Source of the DNA: Chloroflexota bacterium
GTDB taxonomy: Bacteria; Chloroflexota; Anaerolineae; UBA4142
DNA: 64,000 nt
Assembly: GCA_016219275.1 (NCBI GenBank)
Contig: JACRBM010000040.1
Coordinates: 124,001 to 188,000 of the forward strand
Direction of reading: 5' to 3'
Both the position numbers and the translations under genes were made by a program. Positions within the stretch are counted from its first letter, which is position 1, and the number at the start of each line of letters is the position of its first letter. Under the pieces are notes generated by a model. It was not told the DNA's origin. It was given only the letters and a program-made list of their open reading frames with translations, and did no database searches. Below are positions 8,121-17,713 of this stretch, piece by piece.

Positions 8121-9596
8121 CTAGTACGCCCCTTTACCGCTCAACACGACCGAGAGGGTGCGCCAAATGATGCGAATGTCCGCCCACGCCGTATAGTTCC
8201 GAATGTAGTACATATCAAGACGCACGCGTTCGGCATAGGACAAATCGCTGCGTCCACTAATTTGCCACAAGCCAGTAATACCTGGTTTGACGGTGAGCAA
8301 ATTCGTTCGCCACTTGCCGTACTTTTCCATTTCCGTCGGCGCGATCATACGCGGACCCACAACGCTCATCTGCCCCATCAGAACATTGAACAACTGCGGC
8401 GATTCGTCAATGCTATACCGACGCAAGAATTTGCCGATACGCGTGATGCGTGGATCGTCTTTTAATTTCTGATTTTGCGCAAGCTCGCGTTGGAGATCGG
8501 GATGACGCGCCAAGATTTCGTCGCCGTTCATGTACATCGTACGGAACTTGAGCGCGTAGAATTCCTTGCCACCGCGCCCCAACACACGTCGCTTGTGAAA
8601 GATCGGACCCGGCGATGTGAACTTGATCAAGAGAGCGACCGTCACCAACAACGGGATATTCAAGATGAGCGCAAGGATCGCGATGCCGTAATCGCTGACC
8701 GCTTTCACCGCGCTTTCGATCGCGTCCAAGCGCACCTTGCGCATACTCACCAACGGCACTGCGCCGATCTCTTTCACGCTCACGCCCGAGGTAAAAATCT
8801 CGAACAAGCCCGGCGAGAAACGCAACTCGACTTCGCCCGACGTGCCAAACGTTTGAAAAATCCACAGCACATCTTCGCGCGCCAAGGCGGAGGGCGATAC
8901 GATCAGTTCGTCAATTTCCATCTTCTCGACAAGCGCCGGCAAATGATCCAACGCGCCGACGACCGGCACGTCGCCTTCGATCTTGGTGCCTGGCACGGAA
9001 AAGTTATCCACGAACCCGATCACGTCCGCCCCGCACCCGGGCCAGCTTAACAATTGTTGCGCGACCGCGCGCGCCTCGGAATCCGTGCCGACGATCAACG
9101 TACGCGCGGTCAGCCAGTGGCGCGCGCGCAAGACATACGACAAGCGCCGCATCAGAAAACGCCCGAGCAACACCAACACAACGGCGGCAAGCCAAGCCGC
9201 CACGATCCACCCGCGCGACACGCGGACGTACGGAATGAGAAACGTCACGACGACGACGACTGTAAACGCCACCGAGCAGGCATTAAACGCCTTTTTGTAT
9301 TCCTGGGTGCTGCTGAAAAGATAGTGCGGATTGTACAGATCCGAGAGCACAAACACCATCAGCCACGCCGGCAACAAGATGCCGGCAATCGCGATGTGCG
9401 ATTCGCGACCCAGGTCGGCGTCTTCGGCGAACCAGATCCAGAAGGTCTGAAAGCGGAGAATGAACGCCAGCGCGAATGCCGCGCTGACCGCCGCCACATC
9501 CGTTATGAAAAGCGCCGTAAGGAAAATCCGGTATTGCGCGTTACGACTATAGGCGCGCCGGCGCGCCGGTTCGCGGGTAAGCGTTGTCGAAATCAT
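8121..9596 (-). CDS. undecaprenyl-phosphate sugar-1-phosphate transferase (WbaP/WcaJ type)
   Basis: The 491-residue priming enzyme moves a sugar-1-phosphate from a nucleotide sugar onto undecaprenyl phosphate, the first step of repeat-unit assembly. It has an N-terminal set of membrane helices, a CoA-binding-like middle domain (TLIVGTDSEARAVAQQL), and the C-terminal catalytic domain (FTSPGPIFHKRR, LKFRTMY, SIDESPQLFNVL, KPGITGLWQISGRSDLSY). The start at 9596 has AAGGAG 9 bases upstream. A longer open frame further upstream overlaps the neighbour and has no family similarity. The sugar specificity (glucose, galactose or other) cannot be read from the sequence. Confidence 0.93.
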   Translation of the reverse strand: MISTTLTREPARRRAYSRNAQYRIFLTALFITDVAAVSAAFALAFILRFQTFWIWFAEDADLGRESHIAIAGILLPAWLMVFVLSDLYNPHYLFSSTQEYKKAFNACSVAFTVVVVVTFLIPYVRVSRGWIVAAWLAAVVLVLLGRFLMRRLSYVLRARHWLTARTLIVGTDSEARAVAQQLLSWPGCGADVIGFVDNFSVPGTKIEGDVPVVGALDHLPALVEKMEIDELIVSPSALAREDVLWIFQTFGTSGEVELRFSPGLFEIFTSGVSVKEIGAVPLVSMRKVRLDAIESAVKAVSDYGIAILALILNIPLLVTVALLIKFTSPGPIFHKRRVLGRGGKEFYALKFRTMYMNGDEILARHPDLQRELAQNQKLKDDPRITRIGKFLRRYSIDESPQLFNVLMGQMSVVGPRMIAPTEMEKYGKWRTNLLTVKPGITGLWQISGRSDLSYAERVRLDMYYIRNYTAWADIRIIWRTLSVVLSGKGAY

Positions 9597-9699
9597 ATCT
9601 CTACTCCTTGCAACGATCAAGAGCAACTTGATAGAACCAGTTATATTGTCGGGCAGAGCCGTTAAGAGGATCTCGTTTTGGACTGACGAGATGCTTGCA

Positions 9700-10926
9700 T
9701 CAATGGATTCCGGTGATCTGGTGGTAAACGCATTCCAATGTTTCGGAAATGCGTTTCCAGTCGTGATGCGTTTCCACGTACGCGCGACCTTGCGCGCCAA
9801 TCCGCCGGCGGCGCGGTGCGTCGTTGCACAGATCAACAATGTGTTGCGCCAGGGTCGCCGGGTCATCACCGACCAACGCGTCCGTATCGCGTTGGATGGA
9901 CAATGCCGCGACCGCTTTCGAGGTGGCGACCACCGGCGTCGCCATCGCCATCGCCTCGAGCACCTTGTTCTGAATCCCCGCGCCGTACAAGATCGGCGCG
10001 ACCGCGAGCGTTGCGCGCGCCAGGTGCGGACGCAGATCGGCAACCGTGCCGATCACTTGCACACGCGGCGGATGTGCGCGCGCCAGCGCCAGCACTTGCG
10101 CCGTCGGATTTTGTCCGACGATTTCGACGCGCGCGTCGGGCAGTGTTTGCCACACACGCGGCATCACTTCGTTGACCAAATGCAACGCCGCCGTGACGTT
10201 CGCGTGATAACTCATTTTGCCGGTTAGAATGATCGTGTACGGATCGCGCGCCATGTCAATCGGTTGAAAGTAATCCAAGTCTACGCCGTTCGGCAACACG
10301 TGAATCGGATGTGCGCTGGGCGGTAAGGCGAATCGGCGTTCCAGGTCTTGAAACGCCGCGCGATCTAACGGCGATGTGACGAGCACACGTTCGAACTGAC
10401 GAAGCAACCTTGCTTCATGTTGGCGCGTGCGCGGCAGTTCGAGCCGCGTCACCAAACGCCCGAACGGATTGCGACTGACGCGTTGCGCTTGCTCGAACAG
10501 AAAACTGATGCAATCCACGCTGTCCCAGACCATCGGCAATTCGGTCGCGCGCGCAAAGCGCCTCAAGTAGATGCCGTACTCTGCGCCGCGCAAATGCTCG
10601 ATGTGCGCCACATCCCAACGCGCCTGCGGCATCTCGGCGACGAGTCGTTGTGCGAGCGCGGGTTGCCAGCAGTACAACGATTGCAACGGTTGTCCGCGTA
10701 GCCACGCGCCGGGAAGATTGAGCGCCGTCTGTAAACGTGTGAGCGGCTCGGCGATCACGCGAATGCCTTCCGCACTGAAACCGCGCAACGCCGCGCGTTC
10801 CGTTTCATTCTCCCACAACGTCGCGAGCGTGACCGTGTTGCCGCGTTGCGCCAGCGCGCGCGTCAAGTTGTAAGGTCGCGTCCGCACGAGTGTCGGCGTG
10901 TAGGGAACGATGAAGAGAATGTTCAC
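9700..10926 (-). CDS. family 4 glycosyltransferase
   Basis: The 408-residue GT-B enzyme starts with NILFIVPYTPTLVRTRPYNL. The C-terminal half has the sugar-nucleotide site (ILTGKMSYHANVTAAL, then APILYGAGIQNKVLEAMAMATPVV), the E-x7-E region of GT4 enzymes. It resembles the glycosyltransferases found in exosortase / exopolysaccharide loci. It uses a GTG start that overlaps the TGA of the upstream GT4 gene by four bases (10923-10926), so the two are coupled. It probably acts in the cytoplasm on lipid-linked intermediates. Donor and acceptor are unknown. Confidence 0.88.
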   Translation of the reverse strand: MNILFIVPYTPTLVRTRPYNLTRALAQRGNTVTLATLWENETERAALRGFSAEGIRVIAEPLTRLQTALNLPGAWLRGQPLQSLYCWQPALAQRLVAEMPQARWDVAHIEHLRGAEYGIYLRRFARATELPMVWDSVDCISFLFEQAQRVSRNPFGRLVTRLELPRTRQHEARLLRQFERVLVTSPLDRAAFQDLERRFALPPSAHPIHVLPNGVDLDYFQPIDMARDPYTIILTGKMSYHANVTAALHLVNEVMPRVWQTLPDARVEIVGQNPTAQVLALARAHPPRVQVIGTVADLRPHLARATLAVAPILYGAGIQNKVLEAMAMATPVVATSKAVAALSIQRDTDALVGDDPATLAQHIVDLCNDAPRRRRIGAQGRAYVETHHDWKRISETLECVYHQITGIH

Positions 10927-12119
10927 GCGGTCGCGCTCGCCGGTGGATAAATCTGATCCAGCAACGGATACACGGCGCGCCAGTGATACCGTTGTTCGAC
11001 CCAGTGTCGCCCATTGTCCGCGATTTGTTGACCGAGCGCCGGTTGTTGAATCAGGCGAATCACCGCGTCCGCGAACGCGCGCGGCTCGTCCGCGATCAAA
11101 ATGTTTTCACCGTCGCGCACTGCGATGCCTTCGCAGCCGATCGTCGTCGTGACCATCGGCACGCCGCGCGACCAGGCATCCAGAATTTTCACGCGCATGC
11201 CGCCGCCCGCGCGCAGCGGCACGATGAACACTGCGCTCTCGCTCAACAACTCGGTCGGATCGTCCACGTAACCAGTTACGCGCACGCGCGCGTCCTGTTC
11301 CGCCAAACGCAGTAACGCGGGAGCAGGTCGCGCACCGACGACGACCAAGTCCGAATCGGGGCAGACCGGCTTGACGAGCGGGAACACGTTCTGCGCGAAC
11401 CAGACGATGCCGTCCACATTCGGCGGATAAAACATCCCGCCCACACAGATGATGTGCCGCGCGTTCGACGCGCGGGTCACACGCGGGAGTTTATCCGTGT
11501 CAATGCAAATCGGCATCACCGTGATCGGCAGACTGGCGTCGAGCGATTGGAGAATGCGACAGTCCTCTGCCGTGACGGTCAGAATGTGATCGAACTGCTG
11601 GCACACGCGCGCTTCGTACTTTTTCAGAACTTGCCATTCACGTTGCATCACCAGACGTTGCGGCAACGATTTTTCGTTGCGCCACATCCGCTCGACAATC
11701 GTCCACACGGCGTTGTGTTCATCCAACACTTTGGCGCCGGGAAAGTTGAGTGCGTACTGCGCCATCCCCAGTTGATCGGCGTGAACGGCATCAAAGCGTT
11801 CGGTTGCGCTGAGACGAGCAATCGTCGCGCGCATCGCGTCCACTTGATCACGCGCAATCAGAAACGGTTGACCGCGCAACACGCTCATCGCGAAAAAGTA
11901 AGCGTCGCGCCATGCCGCACGTTGAATCGGCACGGTGTGAACCGCGTGCAGGAACGAACGCAAATGCCCGGCGTTCTGTTCGTCCTTTTCCCCGCGCACG
12001 AACGAAACGAGCGTCACTCGATGCCGTTGCGCGAGATAACGCAAAACATAGTAAATTCGCATCTTGGGACCGGCGTCAAGCGGGTACGGCAAAATTTGAG
12101 TGAGGAACAGGATCTTCAT
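10923..12119 (-). CDS. family 4 glycosyltransferase
   Basis: The 398-residue GT-B enzyme starts with KILFLTQILPYPLDAGPKMR, the same N-terminal type as the paralogue at 17714-18895. The C-terminal half has ICVGGMFYPPNVDGI and VPLRAGGGMRVKILDAWSRG, which bind the sugar nucleotide. It overlaps the next gene by GTGA. The 120 bases upstream (12120-12239) hold no gene. It is one of several GT4 paralogues that probably build the repeat unit stepwise; the order of action cannot be told. Confidence 0.88.
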   Translation of the reverse strand: MKILFLTQILPYPLDAGPKMRIYYVLRYLAQRHRVTLVSFVRGEKDEQNAGHLRSFLHAVHTVPIQRAAWRDAYFFAMSVLRGQPFLIARDQVDAMRATIARLSATERFDAVHADQLGMAQYALNFPGAKVLDEHNAVWTIVERMWRNEKSLPQRLVMQREWQVLKKYEARVCQQFDHILTVTAEDCRILQSLDASLPITVMPICIDTDKLPRVTRASNARHIICVGGMFYPPNVDGIVWFAQNVFPLVKPVCPDSDLVVVGARPAPALLRLAEQDARVRVTGYVDDPTELLSESAVFIVPLRAGGGMRVKILDAWSRGVPMVTTTIGCEGIAVRDGENILIADEPRAFADAVIRLIQQPALGQQIADNGRHWVEQRYHWRAVYPLLDQIYPPASATA

Positions 12120-12239
12120 GACACCAGTACCGTAGTACTATAAAGAGTACGCTGGGTTCTTCTCTGATACATTGCGCGTATTAAGGACGTGTTAGTACTC
12201 CATTTAGAATTTGTAAAAAACCGTTCATCCTTTGACAAT

Positions 12240-13901
12240 TTATTCGCCGCTACGCCATGCCGTCGCAATCTTGACGCGATAAATCACCGCGCGCGGCGAC
12301 ACCCAGACTGGTTCGAGAAAGATTGCGCGGTCGGGATTCCACGCGCCGAGCGCGCGTTCGGCATCGCTCCACAAGACATAGCGCACGCCGAATTGGTCGA
12401 GCGTATCACGACGCACAAGATCGGTGGTTGTCGGATCGAAAAATTGTTCGACCTTGGCGCGCTTGTCGAAAAAGCGCAACGTCATCGCCCAGTGCGCGAG
12501 ATACGCGCGTGTGCCGGTCATACCAGGAATCCAATGCCCGACTTCGTACGAACTCAACACAATAGAATCCGGCGACGCGTTCTGGTTCAACCAATCGAGC
12601 GCGTCCATTTGATCGCGCGTCAAAAAGTACGGCAGTTGGTGACGGCTCAGGTCGAGCACGCGCTGACCGATAAAGTAGAAACTTGTCGGCGCGACGAACA
12701 CGACGAACGCGAGCGCCAGCGCGAGTTGGGCGCGCGTCGTTGACCAGCGGCGCAACCAATCGAGCCGCGCGAGCACGGGCAACGCGTGACGATACAGTCC
12801 GCCGGTCGCGAGCAACGCGATCGGAATTTGCCAGCCATTGAGAAAATGAATTTGGTACTCGACCGGCAAGTAAATCAGCAACACCGTGACGCCAAACCAA
12901 ACCTTGACGAACAACTCGCGCGGATCGCGTTCGCGCAACGGGAGGATTCCATCGAACGTGACGATGGCAAGCAAGAACGGCAAGCCGAGCAACCACACGA
13001 GTTGCAACGGATCGGGGGTGAACACGCCGGCGTTGACAAACTGCCCCAGCGCCTCGCGCCACGTCGCGTTCGTGCGCGTGAGCAACACCATGTAAACCGG
13101 TCCCCACACCGAGAGCGCGCCGATCAGCGCGACGCTTTTGAACCAGTGCCAATTCATGCCGTCGCGCAACAGCACGACGAGCGTGAACACGCCGAGCACC
13201 GCGTAGATCAAAATCAAATCGTAGCCGTGCGACCAACCCAGGATCAGCGCGACGACGCCGGCGTACACCGCCGGACGCAATCGTTTTTGTTGATACGCGT
13301 CGAGCGCGAGCGCAAAGATGAAGGTGAACATCGCCGCGCCCAACATCAGCAAAGGAAACGACATCAGACTGTACAACGTCGTCCCTTCGGCGGTGAACTG
13401 CGCCGGGAATTTAATCTCGCCGATTATTTTTTCGATCAGCGTGATGTGCAAACTGAAACCAGAGCCGAAGACGAGCAAGAGAAACGCGATGCGCCGTTGC
13501 GTCAGGTCGGACACGAGGCGCGCGCAAAAATGGTACGCCGAAACCAGGAACAAGCCGCCGCTGATGATACGGAACACTTGATACACCTGCGCCATCGTCA
13601 TCCCGGTGTACAACGCGAGCCGACCGAATAACCAAAAGACCAGATTGAAAAATACCGCGGCGTTCGGTTCGGGGGTCAGCGTGTTGCTGATGAACACCCC
13701 GCGCATAGACTCGCGCATCCACGCGAGATATTCACCGCTGTCCGGTCCGTTTTGCACGACGCCCATAAACACCAGGTCGCGCGGCGTGGTAAGCCAGCCG
13801 TAGAGATACGGCGCGCCGGACACCAACACCGCGACCAGCATCACGATACCCAGAAATTTCCAATCGGCGAGTACGGCGGGACGCACGCGTTCAGTCTGCA
13901 T
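12240..13901 (-). CDS. multi-pass membrane protein, GT-C-like
   Basis: The 553-residue protein has about ten or more hydrophobic helices, with an early extracytoplasmic acidic loop (GPDSGEYLAWMRES) near the end of the first helix. That is where GT-C glycosyltransferases carry catalytic acidic residues. A soluble C-terminal part follows the last helix and includes YVLWSDAERALGAWNPD. The start is placed at an ATG at 13901, with GGAG about 11 bases upstream and an 11-base overlap with the upstream gene. An in-frame extension upstream is basic and unlikely. It may transfer a polyprenyl-linked sugar outside the membrane, but no family is certain. Confidence 0.65.
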   Translation of the reverse strand: MQTERVRPAVLADWKFLGIVMLVAVLVSGAPYLYGWLTTPRDLVFMGVVQNGPDSGEYLAWMRESMRGVFISNTLTPEPNAAVFFNLVFWLFGRLALYTGMTMAQVYQVFRIISGGLFLVSAYHFCARLVSDLTQRRIAFLLLVFGSGFSLHITLIEKIIGEIKFPAQFTAEGTTLYSLMSFPLLMLGAAMFTFIFALALDAYQQKRLRPAVYAGVVALILGWSHGYDLILIYAVLGVFTLVVLLRDGMNWHWFKSVALIGALSVWGPVYMVLLTRTNATWREALGQFVNAGVFTPDPLQLVWLLGLPFLLAIVTFDGILPLRERDPRELFVKVWFGVTVLLIYLPVEYQIHFLNGWQIPIALLATGGLYRHALPVLARLDWLRRWSTTRAQLALALAFVVFVAPTSFYFIGQRVLDLSRHQLPYFLTRDQMDALDWLNQNASPDSIVLSSYEVGHWIPGMTGTRAYLAHWAMTLRFFDKRAKVEQFFDPTTTDLVRRDTLDQFGVRYVLWSDAERALGAWNPDRAIFLEPVWVSPRAVIYRVKIATAWRSGE

Positions 13902-15369
13902 TCGAGTTGATGCTCCGTTTGAGTGATACGAACTGCGCGGGTCGCGCGAACGCGACATAGACAAAGACCTGGACGAGCACGAGCAACAAGAGCGGTGCGA
14001 GACTCGCCCAGCCGCGCAAACCGAAAATCATTCCGATGTTGCGCGCCAGGTCGCCCGCGAGCACGCGCGGCAACGAGTAATCGAACAGCGGCATCGGTTG
14101 CGTCTGCGGGAAACTTTGTCCGCCAATCGTCTCGATCCACACGACGACGAATGACCACACGGCGAGAATTCCCGCGCCGAATCGAAACCAGCGCGCGCGA
14201 ATCGCGTCGAGAGCAAAAATGATCGGCAGAACCAGGAAGGGCAACACTGGCACCAGATAGCGCGGACCGACACCAAAGCCGCCCCACCACATCACCGACG
14301 AACCGTTGAACAGGAAATAGATCGCCACGCTCCACAGCGCGGCGGCGAATTCCACGCGATACGCGCGCGCGCGCCACCAGGACACGAATCCTGGGATGCT
14401 CAACAGCAAGAACGGGGAAAGAAAGAACAAGCCGCGAAATACGCCGAACGTGATTCCCCATATCGCTTGGATGCTCGGCGCGGTGATGCTGAAAAATCCG
14501 GCGCTGTGTTCCGCTTGCCATAGTTCGGAATGCTCGTAGCCCGCTGGCAGCGGCGTGCGAAAGATCGCGTAATTGTACAGCGCCGCGAGCGCGAGCGGCG
14601 CGATGCCGCCAAGCGCGATCCACATCCATTTGCGCCAATCGCGCACCTGCGCGAGCGTGTAGATGCCGACGCCCGCGACGATCAGCGCGGCAGGGTACTC
14701 GGTGATGAGCGCGAACGCGAAAAGAAATCCAACGACGACGAGCGTCCCCGCGCGCGGGTTGGCGCGCCAGTAGAACATCAAGTAAAACGCGGCGAACAAA
14801 CAGAACGCGACGATCTGATGCCCATAAAACAAATTCGAGTACGCGAACGATGGCGTCGCTAAAGCAAAGACGAAGGTCAAGCCAAGTTTATCGCGTTCGT
14901 TCGCCGAAAACTCGCCGAGCAAGCGATACAGCAACGCGCCCAACGCGGCAGACGGAACGACCGTCGTAAAAAAGGTGACGCACACGAGCGCGATAAAAAA
15001 GTACACCTTGTCCGCGAGCAAGCCCGTGCCTTCAGGATTCATGGTCGCGGCGAAGGCGGGATTCGCCGCGAGACGCGGAATGACCGTTTGATTCAGCGCC
15101 GGCGCGAACACGGTCTTGAAGACCCAGTATACCGGAATGCCGAGGAACGATGTGCCCGGCGCTTTATCGCTGTAGTAATGTCCTTCGAACAAGGCATAGT
15201 CGCCGGTGTTCTGCCGATAATCGTCAATTCGCAATGTGCCTTGGTCCACAACCGCGAGCACGAGATCGAAACGCGAGTTTTGATTCCAGTCTGCCCAGCG
15301 CGGAAAAAAATACGCACCCACCACGAGGAGCGTCGCAAACACCCACCACCCACGCCACTGCGTTTTCAT
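13891..15369 (-). CDS. membrane glycosyltransferase-like protein (family 39 type)
   Basis: The 492-residue polytopic protein has the signature HYYSDKAPGTSFLGIPVYWV after an early loop with DDYRQNTGDYALFEG, as in phospholipid-carrier-dependent (PMT/ArnT-like) glycosyltransferases. Later helices include PRYLVPVLPFLVLP. It probably transfers sugars from a polyprenyl phosphate on the outer face of the membrane. Its ATG overlaps the upstream gene's TGA (15366-15369), so it is coupled to the family 2 glycosyltransferase. The acceptor is unknown. Confidence 0.7.
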   Translation of the reverse strand: MKTQWRGWWVFATLLVVGAYFFPRWADWNQNSRFDLVLAVVDQGTLRIDDYRQNTGDYALFEGHYYSDKAPGTSFLGIPVYWVFKTVFAPALNQTVIPRLAANPAFAATMNPEGTGLLADKVYFFIALVCVTFFTTVVPSAALGALLYRLLGEFSANERDKLGLTFVFALATPSFAYSNLFYGHQIVAFCLFAAFYLMFYWRANPRAGTLVVVGFLFAFALITEYPAALIVAGVGIYTLAQVRDWRKWMWIALGGIAPLALAALYNYAIFRTPLPAGYEHSELWQAEHSAGFFSITAPSIQAIWGITFGVFRGLFFLSPFLLLSIPGFVSWWRARAYRVEFAAALWSVAIYFLFNGSSVMWWGGFGVGPRYLVPVLPFLVLPIIFALDAIRARWFRFGAGILAVWSFVVVWIETIGGQSFPQTQPMPLFDYSLPRVLAGDLARNIGMIFGLRGWASLAPLLLLVLVQVFVYVAFARPAQFVSLKRSINSNAD

Positions 15370-16256
15370 CGCGCCCCTTTGCCGGAGTAGTGCGTCCACG
15401 CGTCCGCCCACAACGTGCTCGCCTCGGCGCGCCCGCGCGCGCGGGCAACGATGCGCCGGCTCAGAATGCTCGCGCTAAAAATCAAATCGAGCGCGCGCGC
15501 GGCGAGTGCGCCGTGATGTTTACGAAAATAGCGCACCTTGCTGCGAAACAACTCCGCCTTCATCGGCGCGGCGACTTGCTTGGTGCTTTCGCCGCCCAGG
15601 TGAACGACGCGCGCGGTCGGCAACGCGTAATTGTCCCAGCCCGCGCGCTTGACGCGATAGCACAAATCCACTTCTTCCGAGTACATGAAATAAGCTGGGT
15701 CGAGCGCCCCGGCTTGGTCGAGCGCGTCGCGGCGCGCGGTCAACGCCGCGCCGAGCACCCAATCCGTCGCCACGGCGCGACCGTTCAGCGCCGCGTGCCG
15801 ATCCACCGGGAAACGCGCGTCGAGTCCCCAGGCATAAATGGATTCAGAAAGTAAGGTCGGAAATTTACCGAAACAGCGTTGCGGCGAGCCATCCGCATTC
15901 ACGATGTTCGCGCCGACGATCCCTGCGCGCGGCGTTGCGCGCATGAATGCGACGATCTCGGCTAGCGCGCCCGGTTGAACCACGGTATCGCTATTCAGCA
16001 ACAATACGAACGGACTCGTCGTCAGTGGAATCGCTTGATTGTTCGCCGCTGCGAAACCAATGTTCGCGCGATTTTCCACGAAGTTGACCTGTGGGAAGTG
16101 CGCGCGGAGCATCGCGACCGAACCGTCATGCGACGCATTGTCCACCACCCACACATCGAGCGCGAGATCGCCCGCGGTCGCCTCGACGGACGCGAGACAA
16201 TCCGCCAACAACGCGCGCGTGTTCCAACTCACAATGATGATGGATAAATCTACCAT
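15366..16256 (-). CDS. family 2 glycosyltransferase (rhamnosyltransferase-like)
   Basis: The protein of about 296 residues begins LSIIIVSWNTRALLADCL. It has VVDNASHDGS, the metal site LLLNSDTVVQPGAL and the acceptor-side region YFMYSEEVDLCYRVKRAGW, the usual signature of WbbL-like enzymes. ATG 16256 is chosen; an in-frame TTG twelve bases earlier is possible. The gene lies 18 bases after the O-antigen-ligase-like gene and overlaps the next one by ATGA. It probably adds one sugar of the repeat unit in the cytoplasm. Confidence 0.88.
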   Translation of the reverse strand: MVDLSIIIVSWNTRALLADCLASVEATAGDLALDVWVVDNASHDGSVAMLRAHFPQVNFVENRANIGFAAANNQAIPLTTSPFVLLLNSDTVVQPGALAEIVAFMRATPRAGIVGANIVNADGSPQRCFGKFPTLLSESIYAWGLDARFPVDRHAALNGRAVATDWVLGAALTARRDALDQAGALDPAYFMYSEEVDLCYRVKRAGWDNYALPTARVVHLGGESTKQVAAPMKAELFRSKVRYFRKHHGALAARALDLIFSASILSRRIVARARGRAEASTLWADAWTHYSGKGAR

Positions 16257-16274
16257 TGATTTGCCCAATCGCCC

Positions 16275-17675
16275 CTATTCACGGCAGTTCACCGATGATT
16301 CTTCCGATCGATTACCCGTTTCTCTGGCAAGAATCTTTGGAATCGCGGTTAACGCACCGAGAAAGATCCAACTATTGATGGTCCAGGAAAAACCAATCAA
16401 GCCCTGATTGTACACGAACGGAGTGAACCAGTCTCCAAGAAACATCGCAAGCAACACCACAATTGGCATTGCCAACGTACTACGCGCAAACGCCGCCACA
16501 AAAGGATCGCGAATCGAAATCCTTTGCAGCTTGAACGCAATCCATGCTAACGTGCCCAACAGCCACAACAGTATCACCATACCGAGTATTCCGAGTTGCA
16601 AAAGGATATCAATGTAATTGGAATGCGTCGACATGGCATTCGTAGGTATATAGGTCATGAAATAGCGCGCGTAGCCAGCTGGTCCCATCCCCAGTAGCCA
16701 ATGATTCCAGACAAAGGGTTGCTCAAACAGCGTTTGCCACCGATATAAGCGCGTTCCACCCGATTCGTTGTACTCGTCGATATAACGATCCCCCACCCAC
16801 GCACTGGCGCCCACTCCCAGCACAATCGCGATCAGCAACAACAGAAGAAATAACCGCTTGGATTTGAAAAAGGTCAATATCACCATCGCAAACATACCGG
16901 GCAACCACCCCGACACCCAGGTAATCCCGCGCAGGAAACTGACGGCGAACCAAATCGCGAGCAGCGTGATCGACAATCCGCGTTGCCAGTGCGATGCAGT
17001 ACGATTGTACAGCAGTTGCCCAAACGCCAAACAGGCAACCCAGGTATACACCATGCCGCGCATATTCAAGCGAACGGGAAGCATCAAGAATTCCGCTAGA
17101 CCGCCAATCAGTGTGACGATCAGAAATGTGTAGATAAGATATTTCAGATGCCGCGTGTGAGTAATCAAACTTGCGGTCATGATGAGCACAAACGGAGAGA
17201 AAACAAAAATCGCCAACTGACCTAGTTGCGTAAAGGGAAACGATCCCCAGGTCACCAAAAACGGATCTGACGCGATTTGTGACCACCCGTACGAGAGCAA
17301 CGCAACTAGCGCGAACGCGAGCGCAGACAAAATAACAGGCGATGAAGCGAACTCGGTCTGGCGCGTGACTAACACTTGTCTCAGCAACCATAAAACGGTA
17401 AACCCCGTCGCGGCGATCAGCGCCACGGTCAGCCCTTTAGAGACATCCCAACTCGTTAGCGTAGCGGCAATCAAAATCACGGGAGGTATCCAATGCAATC
17501 GGCGCAGGATCCAATCTAGTCCCAGTGCCACAAGTGGGGCGCTCGCCACGAGCAACACGAGATATGGATCGTAACGCACCGATAAATAACCAAACGCCGC
17601 CGCCGCCGCCAATACGACAATGGCAAATGCCGGACGGAACCAAACCGACCTATAAAATTGATCGAACGTCAACAT
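16275..17675 (-). CDS. O-antigen ligase / polymerase-like membrane protein
   Basis: The 466-residue polytopic protein has a long extracytoplasmic loop late in the sequence (YNESGGTRLYRWQTLFEQ, then LLGMGPAGYARYF and the His motif MSTHSNYIDILLQLGILG). This is the Wzy_C/WaaL pattern. It should polymerise or transfer lipid-linked glycan outside the membrane. Its base composition is visibly poorer in G+C than its neighbours, suggesting separate acquisition, as is common for Wzy genes. A second member of the superfamily is at 30394-32019. Confidence 0.82.
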   Translation of the reverse strand: MLTFDQFYRSVWFRPAFAIVVLAAAAAFGYLSVRYDPYLVLLVASAPLVALGLDWILRRLHWIPPVILIAATLTSWDVSKGLTVALIAATGFTVLWLLRQVLVTRQTEFASSPVILSALAFALVALLSYGWSQIASDPFLVTWGSFPFTQLGQLAIFVFSPFVLIMTASLITHTRHLKYLIYTFLIVTLIGGLAEFLMLPVRLNMRGMVYTWVACLAFGQLLYNRTASHWQRGLSITLLAIWFAVSFLRGITWVSGWLPGMFAMVILTFFKSKRLFLLLLLIAIVLGVGASAWVGDRYIDEYNESGGTRLYRWQTLFEQPFVWNHWLLGMGPAGYARYFMTYIPTNAMSTHSNYIDILLQLGILGMVILLWLLGTLAWIAFKLQRISIRDPFVAAFARSTLAMPIVVLLAMFLGDWFTPFVYNQGLIGFSWTINSWIFLGALTAIPKILARETGNRSEESSVNCRE

Positions 17676-17713
17676 CTATTTGCTCCCGCACCCGATCAAA
17701 CCGAAATACTTAC

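Noticed and set aside
9597-10043. N-terminal extension of the sugar-phosphate transferase
   Set aside because: It overlaps the neighbouring glycosyltransferase gene and has no similarity to the family; the ATG at 9596 has a good AAGGAG.
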